A stretch of 18,496 bases of DNA from Lachnospiraceae bacterium (lineage in GTDB: Bacteria > Bacillota > Clostridia > Lachnospirales > Lachnospiraceae): the NCBI GenBank assembly GCA_009774585.1, contig VSOA01000043.1, positions 1 through 18,496 on the forward strand. The letters are read 5' to 3'. Both the position numbers and the translations under genes were made by a program. The notes under the pieces are model-generated. The model was not told the origin of the DNA. It saw only the letters and a program-made list of their open reading frames with translations, and did no database searches. This document shows, piece after piece, positions 15,185 through 18,496 of the stretch (the first letter of the stretch is position 1; each line of letters begins with the position of its first letter).

Positions 15185-18100
15185 ATGAGAAAAGATCATA
15201 AGGGTTTTACATTGGTGGAATTGATCATAGCGATAGCCATTCTGGCGATTGTGACGCTGGCCGTCTGTGGTTTCATTGTGGTGGGTTCCAGAAGTTATAC
15301 ATCGGCAAATACGGACATAATGCTGCAGCAGGAGGCGCAGCTTGCCTTAAATCAGATTTCCGACGTCATTATTGATACTACGGATAGCATCAGCTACGGC
15401 AACGGGACGGAACTGGTTCTGAAAGATTCCGAGTTCAGCAGTGAACCGGATGAGAAGATACTCGTAGTGGTAAATAAAAAAGGCAGCAATAATGACAATG
15501 ACAGTTATCGTTTCGAGTGGAGCAAAGACTCGGAGACGATTTATTTCAACACGAGTGATACAGTAATAGACGATACGCATACAGAGCCGGTGTTTGACGA
15601 TGCCAATAGGGCAATTCTTGCCCAGCATGTCAAAGAACTGCACATTGATATTTCCCAGTTTGAAGAAAATAGGGTAGTTATGATTTCTATGACGTTCCAG
15701 AACGGTAATAAAGAGTATACGACGTCCAATAACGTTACTGTGCGAAACCGGATTGCGCTTAATAAGATTGATATTGAGCCGATGAAGAAGGCAAACGAGT
15801 TCACGATTACGACGGTGAGAGATATCGTGCTGGAGCCGGGAGACAGTTTCAACCTGATGGATAAGACGCAGATAGATACCACTTCCGACGATCAGGCGGT
15901 TAAGTGGGAACTGGTGGATACGGGTACGTCAACGTCTTCCGTATCGGCGGATGGTCAGTTGACAATTGGAACGAATGAAACACGCAAGACTTTTCTGGTG
16001 AGAGTTTCCCGCGTGAACGAAGAGTATGCGAATCAGAATAATAAGGTGGCAAAGACAGTTAAAGTCAATGTCAAACGTGTGAACAGCGTTGATTTAAGCT
16101 GCGCGGCGACGACCATTAAAGCAGGAGAAACCGTTACGGTAAACGGCAGTGCTGTGGGATATATGTTGGGAAGATCCTGTGAAGCGCACTCCTGTCTGAC
16201 GGACGATGAGACGAAGGATCATGACCTTGCGGCAACAAGATGGAGAATCGTAAGAGGTCCTGCTTCTATCGTGACATCAGACACCGGGGAAGCGGAGGTT
16301 AAGATAGAGTCATCAGCCAAAAAAGGAGACGAAATTGAGATAGAGGCGACCTCGGATCTGTCACTTCGTAAGCTTTACGGGGAAGTGAAGGGAACACTGG
16401 TGCTCCGGGTGACGGAAGGCGGCAGTGGCGCGAAGTTTATCGGTTCGGAACTGAAATTCGGTACGGACAACGATCCGGGTGTCTTTGACTATATGCGTAC
16501 GTCCTTAAGAACGGACCACGGTCGTTACGTTTTCTGTGTCCGCGTCAGGGAGGCAGGGACGAGCGGATATCAGAATGACTATGTAATGGTTTATTTTACA
16601 GAGGGCGCCAACGAACGATTTTCCCCGGATGCGTTCGGATTAGACCATAGGAAGTCTTATGAGATTTATTTCCAAGTACTCGACCCGAGACCAAAAGGAA
16701 GCAGAGAGGAAGCTTCGAAGGAGGAAATTGCGGCGGAATACCTGAATCCGGCTAATCTTGATAGTGATGGAAAATATATCGGAACCATGTTTGATGCGGA
16801 TGAACAATACTATGGTATTTTGGATCAGCCTTCCGTAGCCGTGACAATTAACGGTGTAACATATCCGAACGATGAGAAAGAAAGCTTTGAACATTTCTCA
16901 TTTTTGACAAATCCAAACGGTAATCCGTTAAATGGAATGATCAATATTGCTGATGCCGGTGCAATTAACGTATGGAGAGAGGCGGTTCTTAATAACATCA
17001 GATTTACGGTGTACAAGGAGGACGAAAACGGTCGCTGGAAGAGAGTTTACGGTTATGGTCATGATACGGAAGAGTATGCGGATAACCGTAACGGAACGAC
17101 AAGGAGTGAAGCGCTTCCGATATCGCCGGGCGGTGATGGGAATTTTAATGATAAGGGAAATTACACCGGATATAACCGTTTCGGAAAGATTGAATTTCAG
17201 CCAGGCGGAGACCCGACGGTAAAGAATCTGACAAACAGCAATGCACAGGAGATGCAGGAAGCATGCGGAATGTATCATATTGTGCCCGGATTTGTTTATG
17301 CAAATATTCGGGATATCAGACCCGGCTCTTATACGGGTGACAATGTTATCTATAAGAATGTGCCCGGGGATTATAATACCTACTACTATAAGCAATGGGA
17401 TTGTGCTATTAACCTGAAAATTGACATGGGATTAAATCTCCGCCTGCCGGATGTGAGTGGAGAGGAACGATGGACAAATTTCCCGGTTCCTTCGGACAGA
17501 GCGTTCCCGTTTGACTTAAGGAGCGGCGAAAAGCAGGAAATCACTTATAATTTCACATCTTATTCCAAAGATGGACAGTGGCGTGCCAATATAGATAATG
17601 TTACGGTTACTTGTGAATATCTGGGGAATGATAAGTACCGGATTACGCTTTCATCTATAGAGATTAACGGTAGACAGGTTACTACCCATATTTATGGTAA
17701 GTATGAAGCGAGTATGGGACAGCTTGACTGGACTAGAGTGGGATTAGAAGAGACGAAGATAGAGAATGTTCAGACAAATCTGGAGTTTACGAAAGACAAT
17801 AAGCAGTATGAGGCCTACTTCCCGATACCGTCGGATGCGGATTTCCCGGTGGGAGCGTTTGATAATAACAGTACACTTAACAACTGGAAATTAATATCTT
17901 TCAGCAAAGACGGCAGTAGCAGTGCATTGATCGAGAAATGTATCGTGAACTGTACCAAACCGGGCGGCAATTATACGATAGAACTCATCATGGAGAATCT
18001 GACGAATAATCCGCACAAAAAGGTTGTGTATAATTATGGTACGTTCAGCTGGGATGGAAGTAAATGGAATCAGACTGCTGCGGGCAGCAATACCGGAGTA

Positions 18101-18415
18101 GATACTGCAGTCTGGGGAACGCGGATTGAATTTATGTACAACAGTAGTATGTGTATGATGGAAGCTCCGCTTCCGTCTGAGAGCGGATTCCCGAGTTTCT
18201 CAGATAGTTATAGTGAATCCGTTACGCAGTACTTCAATAAAACAGATATATATGGAGAAAATGGACAGAACTCATGGGGAGGCATTAAGAAGGAATATAC
18301 TTATGATATAAGTACCGATACCTACACACTTAAATTAGTAAACGGGTATAATTCCGGTCAGATATTCGGTACATGGACCTGTACGAGCAACGGAACACAG
18401 TGGACGAAGAAGTAA
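15185..18415 (+). CDS. Giant minor prepilin, GspJ/PilW-like, with Ig-like region and three C-terminal repeats
   Basis: 1076 residues; leader MRKDHKG, mature FTLVELIIAIAILAIVTLAV with Glu5, then a GspJ/PilW-like stalk (SYTSANTDIMLQQEAQLALNQISD) and a pseudopilin domain to ~190. Two beta-rich stretches of ~90-110 residues follow (~205-297, ~300-411) that look like bacterial Ig-like domains (SVSADGQLTIG is typical of the Big_2 pattern). Residues ~415-740 are unfamiliar, rich in Asn, Asp, Tyr and Gly. The last 336 residues are three diverged repeats of 112 residues. Ordinary GspJ and PilW are ~200-350 residues, so most of this protein is extra and presumably exposed. No sortase motif or cell-wall anchor is seen; the pilin stalk would hold it. 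Start: ATG 15185 with AAAGGA 11 bases upstream. Confidence 0.87.
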   Translation: MRKDHKGFTLVELIIAIAILAIVTLAVCGFIVVGSRSYTSANTDIMLQQEAQLALNQISDVIIDTTDSISYGNGTELVLKDSEFSSEPDEKILVVVNKKGSNNDNDSYRFEWSKDSETIYFNTSDTVIDDTHTEPVFDDANRAILAQHVKELHIDISQFEENRVVMISMTFQNGNKEYTTSNNVTVRNRIALNKIDIEPMKKANEFTITTVRDIVLEPGDSFNLMDKTQIDTTSDDQAVKWELVDTGTSTSSVSADGQLTIGTNETRKTFLVRVSRVNEEYANQNNKVAKTVKVNVKRVNSVDLSCAATTIKAGETVTVNGSAVGYMLGRSCEAHSCLTDDETKDHDLAATRWRIVRGPASIVTSDTGEAEVKIESSAKKGDEIEIEATSDLSLRKLYGEVKGTLVLRVTEGGSGAKFIGSELKFGTDNDPGVFDYMRTSLRTDHGRYVFCVRVREAGTSGYQNDYVMVYFTEGANERFSPDAFGLDHRKSYEIYFQVLDPRPKGSREEASKEEIAAEYLNPANLDSDGKYIGTMFDADEQYYGILDQPSVAVTINGVTYPNDEKESFEHFSFLTNPNGNPLNGMINIADAGAINVWREAVLNNIRFTVYKEDENGRWKRVYGYGHDTEEYADNRNGTTRSEALPISPGGDGNFNDKGNYTGYNRFGKIEFQPGGDPTVKNLTNSNAQEMQEACGMYHIVPGFVYANIRDIRPGSYTGDNVIYKNVPGDYNTYYYKQWDCAINLKIDMGLNLRLPDVSGEERWTNFPVPSDRAFPFDLRSGEKQEITYNFTSYSKDGQWRANIDNVTVTCEYLGNDKYRITLSSIEINGRQVTTHIYGKYEASMGQLDWTRVGLEETKIENVQTNLEFTKDNKQYEAYFPIPSDADFPVGAFDNNSTLNNWKLISFSKDGSSSALIEKCIVNCTKPGGNYTIELIMENLTNNPHKKVVYNYGTFSWDGSKWNQTAAGSNTGVDTAVWGTRIEFMYNSSMCMMEAPLPSESGFPSFSDSYSESVTQYFNKTDIYGENGQNSWGGIKKEYTYDISTDTYTLKLVNGYNSGQIFGTWTCTSNGTQWTKK
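17405..18412 (+). repeat. Three tandem 112-residue protein repeats in the GspJ/PilW-like gene
   Basis: Units at residues 741-852, 853-964 and 965-1076 (each 336 bases; unit edges approximate). Shared landmarks: FPVPSDRAFP (766), FPIPSDADFP (879) and APLPSESGFP (994); SYSKDG and SFSKDG in units one and two, degraded to IYGENG in three; and a closing YGKYEASMGQLDW, YGTFSWDGSKW and FGTWTCTSNGTQW. The closing Trp residues are W849, W961 and W1073, exactly 112 apart. Elsewhere identity is low, so the duplications are old. Confidence 0.85.
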
Positions 18416-18445
18416 TTATCGGAACAAGTATTGGGGCGATTAGTT

Positions 18446-18496
18446 ATGAAGAAGAAAAGATGCGGCATCACATCTGTGTCTAATACACATCTGACG
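18446..18496 (+). CDS. Possible start of a further gene, cut by the window end
   Basis: ATG 18446 opens a frame that runs to the end of the window (17 codons, beginning MKKKRCG). The upstream GGGGCG is a weak ribosome site. It lies 30 bases after the last pilin gene with no terminator between them, so it may belong to the same transcript. The product cannot be recognised from this much. Confidence 0.35.
   Translation, partial: MKKKRCGITSVSNTHLT

Noticed and set aside
1..18496. CRISPR arrays, tRNA or rRNA genes, complete insertion sequences
   Set aside because: No regularly spaced direct repeats, no tRNA-like or rRNA-like stretch, and no terminal inverted repeats with a transposase were seen; the Rpn-family gene alone does not make a mobile element.

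Overview
The window reads as one chromosomal locus of a Gram-positive anaerobe of the class Clostridia, most likely a member of the Lachnospiraceae. Three things support this. The pilus genes lack any outer-membrane parts (no secretin PilQ, no pilotin, no PilP). PilM and PilN are fused, as in the clostridial type IV pilus clusters. An Rpn-type PD-(D/E)XK protein of the kind that is abundant in Lachnospiraceae lies inside the cluster. Species cannot be named from the sequence alone.

Layout. 1-1456: the 3' end of a ComM/YifB-like AAA+ ATPase gene, overlapping by one base the DNA-processing gene dprA. 1457-1548: a short gap with a good sigma-A-type promoter. 1549-3240: pilB, the assembly ATPase. 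3241-4460: a self-contained unit of promoter, hairpin, Rpn-family nuclease/transposase gene and strong terminator, which separates pilB from pilC. 4461-4732: an AT-rich control region with a promoter set among stacked inverted repeats. 4733-7496: pilC (platform), pilA (major pilin) and pilD (prepilin peptidase). 7497-7690: a gap with two GCGAAGC-centred hairpins, the second a perfect 13-bp terminator-like stem. 7691-18415: an unbroken run of pilMN (fusion), pilO and four large or divergent minor prepilins. A possible further gene begins at 18446 and leaves the window.

How the genes work together. PilD would cleave and methylate the five prepilins. PilB, held to PilC by the cytoplasmic PilM part, would drive their assembly, with the PilN part and PilO as the membrane alignment complex. 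The four minor prepilins match the H/I/J/K-type initiating set of pili and type II secretion: a GspI/PilV-like, a GspK/PilX-like without Glu5, a GspH/FimT-like and a GspJ/PilW-like protein. Two are giants of about 900 and 1076 residues. The largest ends in three divergent repeats of exactly 112 residues, a likely surface-exposed tip or adhesin part. PilB carries a tandem N-terminal MshEN motif, the first copy intact, which predicts control by cyclic di-GMP. Linkage to comM and dprA suggests, without proving it, a role in DNA uptake. No retraction ATPase (PilT) is in the window.

The core machinery is a known type. The less ordinary parts are the giant minor pilins with the 112-residue repeats, the autonomous Rpn unit between pilB and pilC, and the dyad-rich regulatory regions. 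All functions are read from motifs and gene context by eye; no database search was run.
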